NCBI GenBank assembly: GCA_958436175.1
Contig: CAUBJF010000001.1
Span: 1-64,000, forward strand
Direction of reading: 5' to 3'
From: an uncultured Muribaculaceae bacterium
GTDB taxonomy: Bacteria > Bacteroidota > Bacteroidia > Bacteroidales > Muribaculaceae
Length of the DNA stretch: 64,000 nt
Part shown: one piece after another, positions 24,780-33,062 of the stretch
Layout of the letters: every line of letters starts with the position of its first letter
How positions within the stretch are numbered: position 1 is the stretch's first letter
Notes under the pieces: model-generated
The model's input: only the letters and a program-made list of their open reading frames with translations
Told to the model about the DNA's origin: nothing
The model's database searches: none
Made by a program: the position numbers and the translations under genes

Positions 24780-25487
24780 TTAGAAGTACATCATTAAGCA
24801 GTAGTAAATGCCTACCGCTATGAAAATGACGCCGACGATAATGTTGAGCCATTTCTGAATCGTGCGCAGTCTGCCGTAGAATTCGCCGACCTTTTCAACG
24901 CTGAAAGCGAGAATCCAGGCTACGGCAAGCACGGGAAGTGCGGTGGCTATTGCGAACAGAACCGGCAGAAGCCAGCCTGCGCTTGCCGTTACCGACATCG
25001 GTATTAGCATACCGAAGTAGAGCATTCCGCTTGTCGGACAGAAAGCCATTGCGAACAGGACGCCGAGCAACAATGCTCCCCAGCCGCCTTTTCGTGCGAG
25101 TCCTTCGCCGTTTCCTCCGAAACCGAACTGAGGCAGGTTTAGCTTATGCCCGAACAGCATGAACAGTCCGATAAGCAAAAGCAGTGGACCAATGAGTAAC
25201 TCGCCCCACTTCCCGATGGCTTTTTGTATGCCGAACACACTTGCTCCTTCTTTCAGTATCGAGATAAGTACGATGCCGAGAACGGTATAAGCAATGATTC
25301 GCCCAACAGTATAGAGTAATCCGTTTCTGAATATGCGGTTACGGTTCTCTATATCTTTGCTGATATAGCCTATCGCAGCTATGTTTGTGGCAAGCGGACA
25401 CGGAGAGATGGCGGTGAGTAATCCGAGAAGGAAAGCGGTCAGTGCCGGAGTTGTGCTGTTGTCGAGGAATGTCTGTAACCACTCCAT
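24780..25487 (-). CDS. arsG: ArsG-like (CcdA/DsbD-type) membrane protein
   Basis: This 235-residue integral membrane protein has six or so helices of the CcdA/DsbD transmembrane type. Two conserved proline/cysteine turns stand out: TAISPCPLATNIAAIGYIS and AMAFCPTSGMLYFGMLIP. In ars operons of anaerobes such proteins are called ArsG and thought to act with ArsF. The ATG overlaps the arsF stop by 1 nt (TAATG), so the two are translationally coupled. Whether it exports aromatic arsenicals or carries electrons across the membrane cannot be told from sequence. Confidence 0.8.
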   Translation of the reverse strand: MEWLQTFLDNSTTPALTAFLLGLLTAISPCPLATNIAAIGYISKDIENRNRIFRNGLLYTVGRIIAYTVLGIVLISILKEGASVFGIQKAIGKWGELLIGPLLLLIGLFMLFGHKLNLPQFGFGGNGEGLARKGGWGALLLGVLFAMAFCPTSGMLYFGMLIPMSVTASAGWLLPVLFAIATALPVLAVAWILAFSVEKVGEFYGRLRTIQKWLNIIVGVIFIAVGIYYCLMMYF

Positions 25488-25912
25488 TATTTCAGCGATT
25501 GGCGAATTTTGTCGGAAAGAGTTTTCTTGAAAACATTGGGGTTCTTGCGGGCATTGCCGAAGGCGAACTCTGTCATGTTGTTACGAGTTTCCTTCCCTCC
25601 TTTCCATTTATTTACGAAGAGTGATGACCATGTAACTTCGTATTTGTCAGCTATCTTTTCGCCTTCCGGTGTAGATATATCCACGATTTTGAATACGACT
25701 TTCCCGTTTTTAAGCTCGTTTGCAAATAGAGAATTGATAAGCTCGCGAGTATTCTTCTCTAATGCCATACAGGTGGCACAGCGTTGTTTGCCGTGGAAGT
25801 ATATTACCTCCACTCTGTCGTTTGCAGGAGATTTTGCATTGGCGGTGTTCTCACCGCTGCCGCATGATACCAGCCCGATAATAAGGGCGAAAATCATCAG
25901 TAATTTTTTCAT
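25487..25912 (-). CDS. arsF: ArsF-like thioredoxin-fold lipoprotein
   Basis: This 141-residue protein starts at 25912 (MKKLLMIFALIIGLVSC); a longer in-frame start would run into the arsR gene. The lipobox Cys is residue 17. A thioredoxin-like domain follows with CATC (Cys45, Cys48) after VEVIYFHGKQR, and a conserved TWSSLFVNKWKGGKE. It matches ArsF, named as a nitro-reducing subunit in ars operons of gut anaerobes; as a lipoprotein with CxxC it probably passes electrons to or from ArsG. Gap to arsR is 64 bp. Confidence 0.82.
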   Translation of the reverse strand: MKKLLMIFALIIGLVSCGSGENTANAKSPANDRVEVIYFHGKQRCATCMALEKNTRELINSLFANELKNGKVVFKIVDISTPEGEKIADKYEVTWSSLFVNKWKGGKETRNNMTEFAFGNARKNPNVFKKTLSDKIRQSLK

Positions 25913-25976
25913 CTTCTTGAATATATTTAGGTTGTTGTTAGCCGAATTACGAACATCCAGAGTAAAAAAATAGTGC

Positions 25977-26306
25977 TTACGAGCAGCAGCTATTCTTTCT
26001 TGTGGGACAGCATTCGTCAAGCATTTGTGAAAACAGTTGCTTGGCAAGCCTCCAGTTCTCGGGATTGATGCAATATTTCACTTTAGGCGGTTCGATGGTG
26101 CCCTGTATCAATCCCGCCTCCTTCAGCTCACTCAGATGCTGCGACACTGTTGCTTTCGCTATCGGTAGCACCTCGTGAATGTCGCCGAAGAAACATTCGT
26201 TTCTCTGAGCGAGGAAATGCAGGATTGCTATGCGAGTAGGATGCCCCATCGCCTTTGCAAACCTCGCAAGACGCTCCTGTTCAGGTGTTATCTCTAATTT
26301 TGCCAT
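25977..26306 (-). CDS. arsR: ArsR-family metalloid-responsive repressor
   Basis: This 109-residue winged-helix repressor shows ARFAKAMGHPTRIAILHFL (14-32) and the recognition helix region AKATVSQHLSELKEAGLI (50-67). Its tail has two Cys pairs (Cys99-100 and Cys107-108), and Cys38 and Cys79 are also present. The tail is a likely As(III) or other thiophilic ion sensor. It heads the minus-strand ars run, with an inverted repeat over its promoter, consistent with autorepression that is lifted by the ligand. Confidence 0.9.
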   Translation of the reverse strand: MAKLEITPEQERLARFAKAMGHPTRIAILHFLAQRNECFFGDIHEVLPIAKATVSQHLSELKEAGLIQGTIEPPKVKYCINPENWRLAKQLFSQMLDECCPTRKNSCCS

Positions 26307-26328
26307 ATCATTTTTTATTTGTTGTTCG

Positions 26329-26375
26329 CAAAATTACAAACAATACTTGGATTGACCAAATAATTTTAAGTCAAT
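26329..26375 (-). promoter_or_regulatory. arsR promoter and candidate ArsR operator
   Basis: On the minus strand TTTG (26357-26360), 20-nt spacer, TAATTTTG (26329-26336). The inverted repeat ATTGAC (26351-26356) and GTCAAT (26370-26375) covers the -33 region and is a plausible repressor site. The operator call is inference. Confidence 0.55.
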
Positions 26376-26496
26376 GCCATTCGTGTAGATTAGGTCAATT
26401 GTACCGTTTATTGTTTATCCAAGCGTCCAAACCACTGTTTTATAGCGTTGAAAAATATTCCTTGACAACTCATTCTGCCCCCTGGCAACAGATATG

Positions 26497-26985
26497 TCAC
26501 TTTTTCCTCACAAGCTCAATGGCTTCTTTACCAGTCATGTGTTCAATGTCAAGTCGGAGGACAAGCATATGGGACAGACCTTTTTCTAACTCTTTCTGTA
26601 GTCCGGCATCATCGCCTGGATTGTATCGGGAACCTAACAAAGAGGCTGCATACATTCTCTCCTCCTCCGATTCGATGATTTTGATTCTACCAAATACTAT
26701 GACGCTTCGGAAATAGGTTGTAAACTCAGAGGGATGGATATCATCGGCAGCAATGACACAGAATGAAGCTTTGTCATATTGCCTTATGGCATCTACCTTG
26801 TGACCCGTTTTAGCACTATGAAAATACAGCTTCCCGTCAGCATATACATAACTTATCGGAACTGAATAAGGATAACCGTTGTCTCCGAGCAGTGCGAGCG
26901 TGCCTGATGTCCCAGTCGACAATATGGCATCACATTCAAATTGCGTGAGTTGTTGGCGATAACGCCGCATTTTGCGAAAGTCCAT
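26497..26985 (-). CDS. Nim-like flavin-binding (PNPOx-fold) protein
   Basis: This 162-residue protein belongs to the pyridoxamine-phosphate-oxidase-like fold and resembles NimA-type 5-nitroimidazole resistance proteins. It has DFRKMRRYRQQLTQFEC at the N-terminus, GYPYSVPISYVYADGKLYFHSAKTGHKVDAI in the middle and SVIVFGRIKII later. Nim proteins are thought to reduce the nitro group of drugs such as metronidazole. Many related proteins have no role in resistance, so the function is only suggested. It starts 3 bp after the SMR gene, forming a two-gene operon. Confidence 0.82.
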   Translation of the reverse strand: MDFRKMRRYRQQLTQFECDAILSTGTSGTLALLGDNGYPYSVPISYVYADGKLYFHSAKTGHKVDAIRQYDKASFCVIAADDIHPSEFTTYFRSVIVFGRIKIIESEEERMYAASLLGSRYNPGDDAGLQKELEKGLSHMLVLRLDIEHMTGKEAIELVRKK

Positions 26986-26988
26986 GAC

Positions 26989-27312
26989 TTATGATACAAT
27001 TTTAAGTCCGATAATTGATGATATCAGCGTAAAAATGAAAAACAAACGCCAAAAGGTTGCTGGCTCGTCGAAAAAGAGGATTCCAACTAAAACTGTTCCG
27101 ACTGCCCCAATACCAGTCCATACGGCATAGGCAGTACCTATCGGCAGGCTTTGAGTGGCTTTTGCCAGCAATCCCATACTTATAATTGTAAACACCAGGA
27201 ATCCGGCAATCCAGCCCCACCATGCGAGACCGTCAACGGATTTTGCTCTTCCGAGGCAGTAAGTAAAGCCGACCTCGCAGAAGCCGGCTACAATTAGAAT
27301 TAACCAATTCAT
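26989..27312 (-). CDS. Small multidrug-resistance family transporter (SugE/Gdx-like)
   Basis: This 107-residue, four-helix membrane protein has the invariant Glu13 in MNWLILIVAGFCEVGFTY, the membrane signature LPIGTAYAVWTGIGAVGTVLVG and a final FIFTLISSIIGLKIV. This is the SMR family of proton-coupled small cation exporters that work as dual-topology dimers. The single gene and the motif AKATQSLPIGTAYAVW favour the SugE/Gdx (guanidinium) subtype over EmrE-like drug pumps, but I am not certain. It is transcribed with the Nim-like gene from the promoter at 27401-27429. Confidence 0.88.
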   Translation of the reverse strand: MNWLILIVAGFCEVGFTYCLGRAKSVDGLAWWGWIAGFLVFTIISMGLLAKATQSLPIGTAYAVWTGIGAVGTVLVGILFFDEPATFWRLFFIFTLISSIIGLKIVS

Positions 27313-27400
27313 AACTGAATCCGAACCTGTTTGAGGGCTGCAAGTAATCTACCAGTCTTTGTGAAAGCAAAAATTCTCGGCGACTCCTTCTAAGGCACTG

Positions 27401-27429
27401 CAAAATTACAAAAATTCGGTGAGATTCAA
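27401..27429 (-). promoter_or_regulatory. Promoter of the SMR-Nim operon
   Basis: On the minus strand TTG (27427-27429), 18-nt spacer, TAATTTTG (27401-27408). The predicted leader is about 80 nt; I see no known riboswitch in it. Confidence 0.5.
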
Positions 27430-27534
27430 GTGCGTTTCTTAATAATATGACTCGAGAGCACTGTTTTTGCGGATTCGAAGAGTCCTCTACGCACTTTTAC
27501 TTCAAATAAATTTCCCCACTCCCATTATTATTTG

Positions 27535-27542
27535 TAATTTTG
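27535..27542 (+). promoter_or_regulatory. -7 box of leader RNA copy 3
   Basis: TAATTTTG lies about 42 nt before the conserved AAGAAGCG of leader RNA copy 3. No clear -33 TTTG at the usual distance. A small hairpin (GCAAT/ATTGC) lies at the predicted RNA 5' end. Confidence 0.5.
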
Positions 27543-27583
27543 CAATAGCAGGCTAATTGCTTGCACTACATTTTGGAAAAAAT

Positions 27584-27726
27584 AAGAAGCGTTATGCTTA
27601 TCTTGTAGTTTGTGAACGTAGGAAATTCAGAAACCGATGCAAGGGATAGCATAGTGGCTCTCACGCTTATAGCGTGGGCTGCTATTGTTACATCTGCATC
27701 AAAGGTTTCCTACGACCTACAAACTA
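27584..27726 (+). ncRNA. Leader RNA element, copy 3 (most complete)
   Basis: The element folds into one long structured arm. TAGTTTGT (27606-27613) pairs with ACAAACTA (27719-27726). CGTAGGAAA (27617-27625) pairs with TTTCCTACG (27706-27714), GATGCA (27636-27641) with TGCATC (27695-27700), and ATAGCA (27646-27651) with TGCTAT (27680-27685). A terminal hairpin CACGCT/AGCGTG is at 27662-27676. It lies in the leader of the Ig-like lipoprotein gene at 27804. Shares sequence and structure with copy 2 and its 5' part with copy 1. I cannot match it to a named RNA family. Confidence 0.7.
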
Positions 27727-27803
27727 AGACGTGGCATAGTTGGCTCACGTTTTCTTTTTATGAATAATCTCTCCTTTGAGCCAGGGAGGAGTAATATCTG
27801 AAT

Positions 27804-28553
27804 ATGACAAAACTTATCATACCATTTCTATTTATCGCTTGTCTTTTTGTTGTCTCTTGCGATAGCAATAATGACCCTGAAATTTATCCAATTAGGTTTG
27901 GACAGACGGATTATACTATCCGTGTTGGAGTTCGTTCTTCCATCAGTTTTGTTGATGGAGGGGGTGTATATGAGTTGACTGCAAGCAATCCGGATGTTTT
28001 GGGAAAATTCTATATAGATGATGATACTCAAACACTGATAGTAATTCCCACAGCCAAAGGTGAATCTAATCTGACTGTTACCGATGTTAAAACGAACACT
28101 CCGGTCACTTTGAGATTCACAGTTGAAGATTTTTATCTTTCATTTATGGTTGCGGAAATCAGTGGAGATAACACCAACCCATATCTGAAAGAAAGAAATG
28201 AAATTCGGTTTATCAGAGATGAAGAAAATACCAAGCAAATAAAGATTATGTATCAAGATAATCTGACATATGTGATGAAGTGTGTCGCTACCGGGTATTT
28301 CGACATTGAACGCAGCACAACAAACATTTTCACTCTTAATATGGTGCTTCATTCCCATCATGGTGAAGAATTTGAAGGGTTCAGCTACACACTCGGCGGA
28401 GACGAAGAATATCTCAGAATTTTCGATAAGTACTTTGGATATGACTGGGATAATAGTGTTGTCTCAAGAACTCTTCCGATGAAACGGATAACCATGATTA
28501 TGACAGATTCATTCAATAACTGTAAAATATCGTGCATTCTACAACCTTTCTGA
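27804..28553 (+). CDS. Ig-like domain lipoprotein
   Basis: This 249-residue protein has a signal peptide with lipobox (LFVVSC, Cys near residue 19). The first ~100 mature residues look like a bacterial Ig-like (BIG2-type) domain: YTIRVGVRSSISFVDGGG, ELTASNPDVLGKFYID, LIVIPTAKGESNLTVTD. The remaining ~130 residues match nothing I know. AT-rich codon use sets it apart from core genes. It follows leader RNA copy 3 and precedes the receptor and GLPGLI genes by 104 bp in the same direction; a shared transcript is possible. Confidence 0.75.
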   Translation: MTKLIIPFLFIACLFVVSCDSNNDPEIYPIRFGQTDYTIRVGVRSSISFVDGGGVYELTASNPDVLGKFYIDDDTQTLIVIPTAKGESNLTVTDVKTNTPVTLRFTVEDFYLSFMVAEISGDNTNPYLKERNEIRFIRDEENTKQIKIMYQDNLTYVMKCVATGYFDIERSTTNIFTLNMVLHSHHGEEFEGFSYTLGGDEEYLRIFDKYFGYDWDNSVVSRTLPMKRITMIMTDSFNNCKISCILQPF

Positions 28554-28657
28554 GTTGTCGTTGAATACAGAAGTGCTAATCTTTTGTCGTGACAAATCTA
28601 AATTATTAATCGAAGGGTTGAAAATCAATACTTCACAATTGAGACAAATCATTACGA

Positions 28658-31237
28658 ATGAACCGTGTCATCACATACATGATTTTTCTCTTTGTAGCGG
28701 TAGGTTCCGTTGCACAGGTAAATGTGAACGGCAAAGTCATTGATAGGGAGACCAGAGAAGCTCTTGCGAGGGCATCGGTTATTGTCAAGGGAGCTGACGG
28801 CAAGATAAAGAAATTTGCCTTATCTAAAGCTGATGGTTGCTTCGCTATCACTATGCCGTCGGTAAATGGTTGCTGTCTTGAAGTTAACATGATGAGTTTT
28901 GCCAAGAAGTCTATTCCACTTGACGGCGTGAGTTTTCCATTAACCGTCTACATGGAGCCGGGAACCACCTTACTCAAAGAAGTAACAGTCAAGGCCGACC
29001 GCATAAGGGAACAGGGCGACACCATCACCTACAATGTCGGAAGTTTTGCCCAGCAGCAGGACCGATCCATCGGCGATGTGCTGAAACGTATGCCCGGCAT
29101 TGATGTAGCCAACAATGGCAAGATCCAGTATCAGGGCGAGGACATCAACAAATTTTACATCGAAGGCTCCGACCTTCTCGGAGGCAAATATGGCATAGCT
29201 ACCAACGGCATAAGCCATGAAGATGTGGGCGCGGTCGAGGTAATGGAGAACCATCAGCCCATGCAGGTGCTGTCGGGAATATCGTTTTCCGATAAGGCGG
29301 CTATCAACCTCAAACTGAAAAACAAGGCGAAAGCGACATGGACTTTCCACGGCGACGCCGGAGGGGGCTGGTCGTGGCAACCCGAAGGTGCTGTATGGGA
29401 CGGCGAGCTGTTCGCTATGGCAGTGATGACCGGATTCCAAAACATAACCACCCTGCGCACCAACAATACCGGCGAGAACCTTGCATCGTCAAGCACAGAT
29501 TTCTTTGCCGACCGTCGGCAGACAGGACTCAGCCGATATGTCGGAGTCGGACTGCCCGGAGTACCGTCACTAAGTGACAAACGGACACTGTTCAACCGCT
29601 CCTTCCTCGTATCGACCAACAGTCTTTGGAAGCTGAAAAATGGCGAGTTTAAGACCAATATCGACTATTCATTCAATCGCGTGACAGCCGACGCCTCTAA
29701 CATCACAACGTACTTTCTTGAAGATGGTAACCGCATAATCACCGAAAACCGAAGCGGTACGGAACACAGCCACTCACTGAGCGGCAAGTTCATCTATGAG
29801 CTGAACCAAAAGACGGCATTCATCAACAACACGCTCCAGACAAACATAGACTGGGATGATGTAAGTCTTACTACAACCGGGTCTATACCCAACGGGCAGT
29901 CGGCAAAGTTGCCGGATTACTATGTCAGCAACAAGTTCAAGATGATAAAACGCTTCAAAGGCAAACATCTTGTAACCTTTCAGAGCGTGAACGAATGGGA
30001 ATCCTTGCCGCAGACGCTGAATCTCGACATGAACAGTCAGCAGTTCCGTCAACATATCTCCGACAATGCCTTCTTTACCCACGAGAGCGCGGCTTACGCC
30101 TTCAACTTTAATGGAGTGACTCTGAGCCTTGAAGGTGGCATAAAAGGTTATTTCCGCTCGATGGACTCGCAGTTGCCCGAACTGCCGGAGGAACTTCCCG
30201 GCCTGACTGAAAACGTGGTCAATACCAACTATCTCACCGTATATGCGACACCTAAGTTTGAATACTGGGTGCGCCGGGTAAACGTATCGCTCAACCTGCC
30301 TGTAAGTTACTCACATTATTCCTTTGACAAGGCGATCGCCAACCATGACGAGATATATTTCTCCCCGTCGCTAAGTTTCAACTGGAAACCGAACAACCGC
30401 TTCTCAGGCACCTTGCGCGGAGGTCTGGGTCGCTCGCCGATGAATCTCAACCTTATCCATCCTGAGCTCATAATGACCAACTACCGTACTTTGAAATCCG
30501 GTGTGGATGAGTTCTACAACACATCGTCACAGAACGTCTCCGCAAGTTTCAGCTACAAACACACCCGCCACGGATTGTTTGCCAACGGAATGGTGATGCA
30601 CTCATGGAGCCACGTTCCATATACTATGGCGCAGCAGCTTTACGGCGATTATGTCGTCTACAGTTATGCCGACGCCAAGAACGATGCCAAAACTCTCATG
30701 GCGATGGGCAACATCGGCAAGACCCTCGACTTCATGCGCGGAAGCTGTAATGTGAACGGTTCGTTCAGCCGCAATGAGTCACATCTGCTTTCACAACGGC
30801 AATCGGTGAATTCAGTCAGCACCGGCTGGAGCATAGGAGGCAAAATCAACGGAAATCCTTGCCGCTGGTTCAGTTTCGACTATCGCATAGACTATTCCGA
30901 CAGTCGTCTGACAATGAACGGTCTGAGCGAGTCGTGGCTTTCGACGATGGAAAATGAGCTGAGCCTTACTTTCATCCCCCACCGCAAATGGCAATGGACC
31001 GTCAGTGGCGAGCATTACCGCAACGAACTGACCGAACATAAATATAAAAGCATAGTGATGCTTGACACCAGACTGACCTTTCAGCTCAACAAGAAGATAG
31101 AGTTTGCTGCGTCACTCACCAACATACTCAACAAACGAAGCTACAACTACACCTCTTACTCACAGCTCTCATCATTTGAGAGCCAGCGTCAGCTCCGTGG
31201 CCGCCAGTTTCTATTCTCGATAACAATAAGAAAATAA
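28658..31237 (+). CDS. TonB-receptor-like outer-membrane beta-barrel protein
   Basis: This 859-residue protein has a signal peptide (cut probably after VAQ). Next comes a carboxypeptidase-regulatory-like domain (residues ~21-105, VNGKVIDRETREALARASVIVKG), then a plug-like region (ITYNVGSFAQQQDRSIGDVLKRMPGIDV, KFYIEGSDLLGGKYGI) and a long barrel ending FLFSITIRK. This is the 'outer membrane beta-barrel family' relative of SusC/TonB-dependent receptors. I see no clear TonB box. No SusD partner is nearby; instead two GLPGLI genes follow 5 bp and about 850 bp later. Substrate unknown. Confidence 0.85.
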   Translation: MNRVITYMIFLFVAVGSVAQVNVNGKVIDRETREALARASVIVKGADGKIKKFALSKADGCFAITMPSVNGCCLEVNMMSFAKKSIPLDGVSFPLTVYMEPGTTLLKEVTVKADRIREQGDTITYNVGSFAQQQDRSIGDVLKRMPGIDVANNGKIQYQGEDINKFYIEGSDLLGGKYGIATNGISHEDVGAVEVMENHQPMQVLSGISFSDKAAINLKLKNKAKATWTFHGDAGGGWSWQPEGAVWDGELFAMAVMTGFQNITTLRTNNTGENLASSSTDFFADRRQTGLSRYVGVGLPGVPSLSDKRTLFNRSFLVSTNSLWKLKNGEFKTNIDYSFNRVTADASNITTYFLEDGNRIITENRSGTEHSHSLSGKFIYELNQKTAFINNTLQTNIDWDDVSLTTTGSIPNGQSAKLPDYYVSNKFKMIKRFKGKHLVTFQSVNEWESLPQTLNLDMNSQQFRQHISDNAFFTHESAAYAFNFNGVTLSLEGGIKGYFRSMDSQLPELPEELPGLTENVVNTNYLTVYATPKFEYWVRRVNVSLNLPVSYSHYSFDKAIANHDEIYFSPSLSFNWKPNNRFSGTLRGGLGRSPMNLNLIHPELIMTNYRTLKSGVDEFYNTSSQNVSASFSYKHTRHGLFANGMVMHSWSHVPYTMAQQLYGDYVVYSYADAKNDAKTLMAMGNIGKTLDFMRGSCNVNGSFSRNESHLLSQRQSVNSVSTGWSIGGKINGNPCRWFSFDYRIDYSDSRLTMNGLSESWLSTMENELSLTFIPHRKWQWTVSGEHYRNELTEHKYKSIVMLDTRLTFQLNKKIEFAASLTNILNKRSYNYTSYSQLSSFESQRQLRGRQFLFSITIRK

Positions 31238-31242
31238 TCAAT

Positions 31243-32082
31243 ATGAAGCAGATAATTACAATCTTTTTTATGTGTCTCACAGCGATAGCTGCAATGGCGC
31301 AAAACAACGTGGTAGCAGAATACGATGTTACAACTCGTGATTCTGATTCCGGGGAACCGTATACTCAAAAAATGACGCTTGTAGCCAATCCAGAAAAATC
31401 ACTTTATTTTAACAAGATGAGCCTATATGTCGATTCTTGTTGTTCTACACCGGAAGGAAAAGCAAAGTTGCGCGAAATCCAAATGAAGGCATGGCGCGTT
31501 GTCCAGCCTGACGGAACCGTCACATTAGATGGTCGCAAACTCGGTCTTGGACCGGATAAGACAGAATATCTTTATGTGGCTAAAGAATCGGAGCCGGCAT
31601 TGATGACTGTCTACGACCGCAAGGCAGGTGAATTATGGCGATATGAGGAGCCTATATCCGAAATGGAGTGGGCCATAATTGAAGATTCGACTAAAAATAT
31701 TCTCGGTTTTGAATGTATTATGGCAAAAACAGACTATCATGGCAGGACATGGAAGGTCTGGTTTTCTCCAGAAATACCGGTTTATGACGGACCTTGGAAA
31801 CTTCACGGACTGCCGGGTTTGATTCTAAGTGCCGATGGCGGTGATGGTTTTATCATAGAGGCAAAAGAAATAGGCTACACCAAACAAGTGATTCCTCAGG
31901 TATATTCAGTAGAAAATTATACCAACGGGAAAAGAAAACAAATTCTCGCCGACCACGAACATTATGAAAACAATTTCGAAAGCATGATGGCGGCACAAGG
32001 TATAAAAATGAATGCTGACGGTTCTTCTGCCAATCTTCCGAAATATGATCGCCAGCGAAAAGCCTGGGAAACTGATTACTGA
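31243..32082 (+). CDS. GLPGLI family protein, copy 1
   Basis: This 279-residue exported protein has a signal peptide cut probably after AMAQ (residue ~19) and carries the family-defining GLPGLI within WKLHGLPGLILSADGG. Conserved stretches are MTLVANPEKSLYFNKMSLYVDS, EMEWAIIEDSTKNILGFEC and GRTWKVWFSPEIPVYDGPW. The family is common in Bacteroidetes beside TonB-receptor-like barrels, but its function is unknown. It follows the receptor gene by 5 bp and is paralogous to the next gene, from which it is 7 bp away, so the three form an operon. Confidence 0.9.
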   Translation: MKQIITIFFMCLTAIAAMAQNNVVAEYDVTTRDSDSGEPYTQKMTLVANPEKSLYFNKMSLYVDSCCSTPEGKAKLREIQMKAWRVVQPDGTVTLDGRKLGLGPDKTEYLYVAKESEPALMTVYDRKAGELWRYEEPISEMEWAIIEDSTKNILGFECIMAKTDYHGRTWKVWFSPEIPVYDGPWKLHGLPGLILSADGGDGFIIEAKEIGYTKQVIPQVYSVENYTNGKRKQILADHEHYENNFESMMAAQGIKMNADGSSANLPKYDRQRKAWETDY

Positions 32083-32089
32083 TAACAAT

Positions 32090-32953
32090 ATGAAGCAAAT
32101 AATTACATCAATCATTATGTGCCTTGCGGCGATAGCTGCTACGGCGCAAAACAAAGCTGAAATCATTGTCAGCTACGACTATTTCAGTCCCGACAAAAAG
32201 AATCAACCCGTTACATATAAAATGTCTTTGCTCGCTTCTTCCACCGAGGCAAAGTATTTCAATGACCTCAGCCTTTGGGTAGATTCTCTTAAATCAACAC
32301 CAGAGGGTAAGGCACAATATATGGAGATAATAAAAAAGTCATGTATGACCGTGGCTCCAGATGGCTCAATCTCGTTTGATATGAGGAAAGGCCCGACCAA
32401 ACCGACGAACAGTTATGTATTCACAAACCTTGCAAAAGACTGCCTGACGCATTATAATAGATTTGGAGAGGATTATGGATATTATACAGAGCCTCTCTCT
32501 GAAATGCAATGGACGATATCAGAGGATTCCACAGCAACCGTTCTCGGTTATGAATGTGTCATGGCTGAAAGCGATTATCACGGCCGTCATTGGAAAGCGT
32601 GGTTTACCCCTGAAATACCGATACCATTCGGACCGTGGAAACTTCACGGTCTACCTGGTCTTATTCTTAAAGCCGAGGCAAACGGAGGATTCTCATTCGC
32701 CGCCACCGGACTTGAGCGGACCGACCGGATTATGTCTCCTATGTATATGAAAGATGATTACACGAAGGTTGACCGCAAAGAAGCTCTAAAAAATGCTGAA
32801 TATTTTGCCAACAATGCAGAGAGCATTATGAATGCGCAAGGTCAGAATGTGAAGATATACTCAACCGACGACGACGGCAATAAAATTGAAACCCCAAAAT
32901 ACGACGGCCTTAAACACAGCATCGAGCCTGATTATAAACAGTTATTCCAATGA
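32090..32953 (+). CDS. GLPGLI family protein, copy 2
   Basis: This 287-residue protein starts at 32090 (MKQIITSIIMCLAAIAATAQ), 7 bp after the stop of copy 1; a longer frame overlapping copy 1 lacks a signal peptide at its start. It has WKLHGLPGLILKAEA, EMQWTISEDSTATVLGYEC and GRHWKAWFTPEIPIPFGPW, closely parallel to copy 1. The N-terminal part differs more. The tail (VKIYSTDDDGNKIETPKYDG) is longer. Tandem duplication is clear; whether the two do different jobs is unknown. Confidence 0.9.
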   Translation: MKQIITSIIMCLAAIAATAQNKAEIIVSYDYFSPDKKNQPVTYKMSLLASSTEAKYFNDLSLWVDSLKSTPEGKAQYMEIIKKSCMTVAPDGSISFDMRKGPTKPTNSYVFTNLAKDCLTHYNRFGEDYGYYTEPLSEMQWTISEDSTATVLGYECVMAESDYHGRHWKAWFTPEIPIPFGPWKLHGLPGLILKAEANGGFSFAATGLERTDRIMSPMYMKDDYTKVDRKEALKNAEYFANNAESIMNAQGQNVKIYSTDDDGNKIETPKYDGLKHSIEPDYKQLFQ

Positions 32954-33062
32954 GATGCAGCGTGCAGCAACTCTCGCCGGATACTTTGATTATATCCCAC
33001 GCCGGGATGGCTCGATGTATGTATTGAGGTATACTGAATCAAACTTAATGAAGATATACGAA

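Noticed and set aside
27313..27400. Guanidine riboswitch in front of the SMR gene
   Set aside because: The ~80-nt leader does not show the paired ACGR-loop hairpins or the ykkC core that I would expect.
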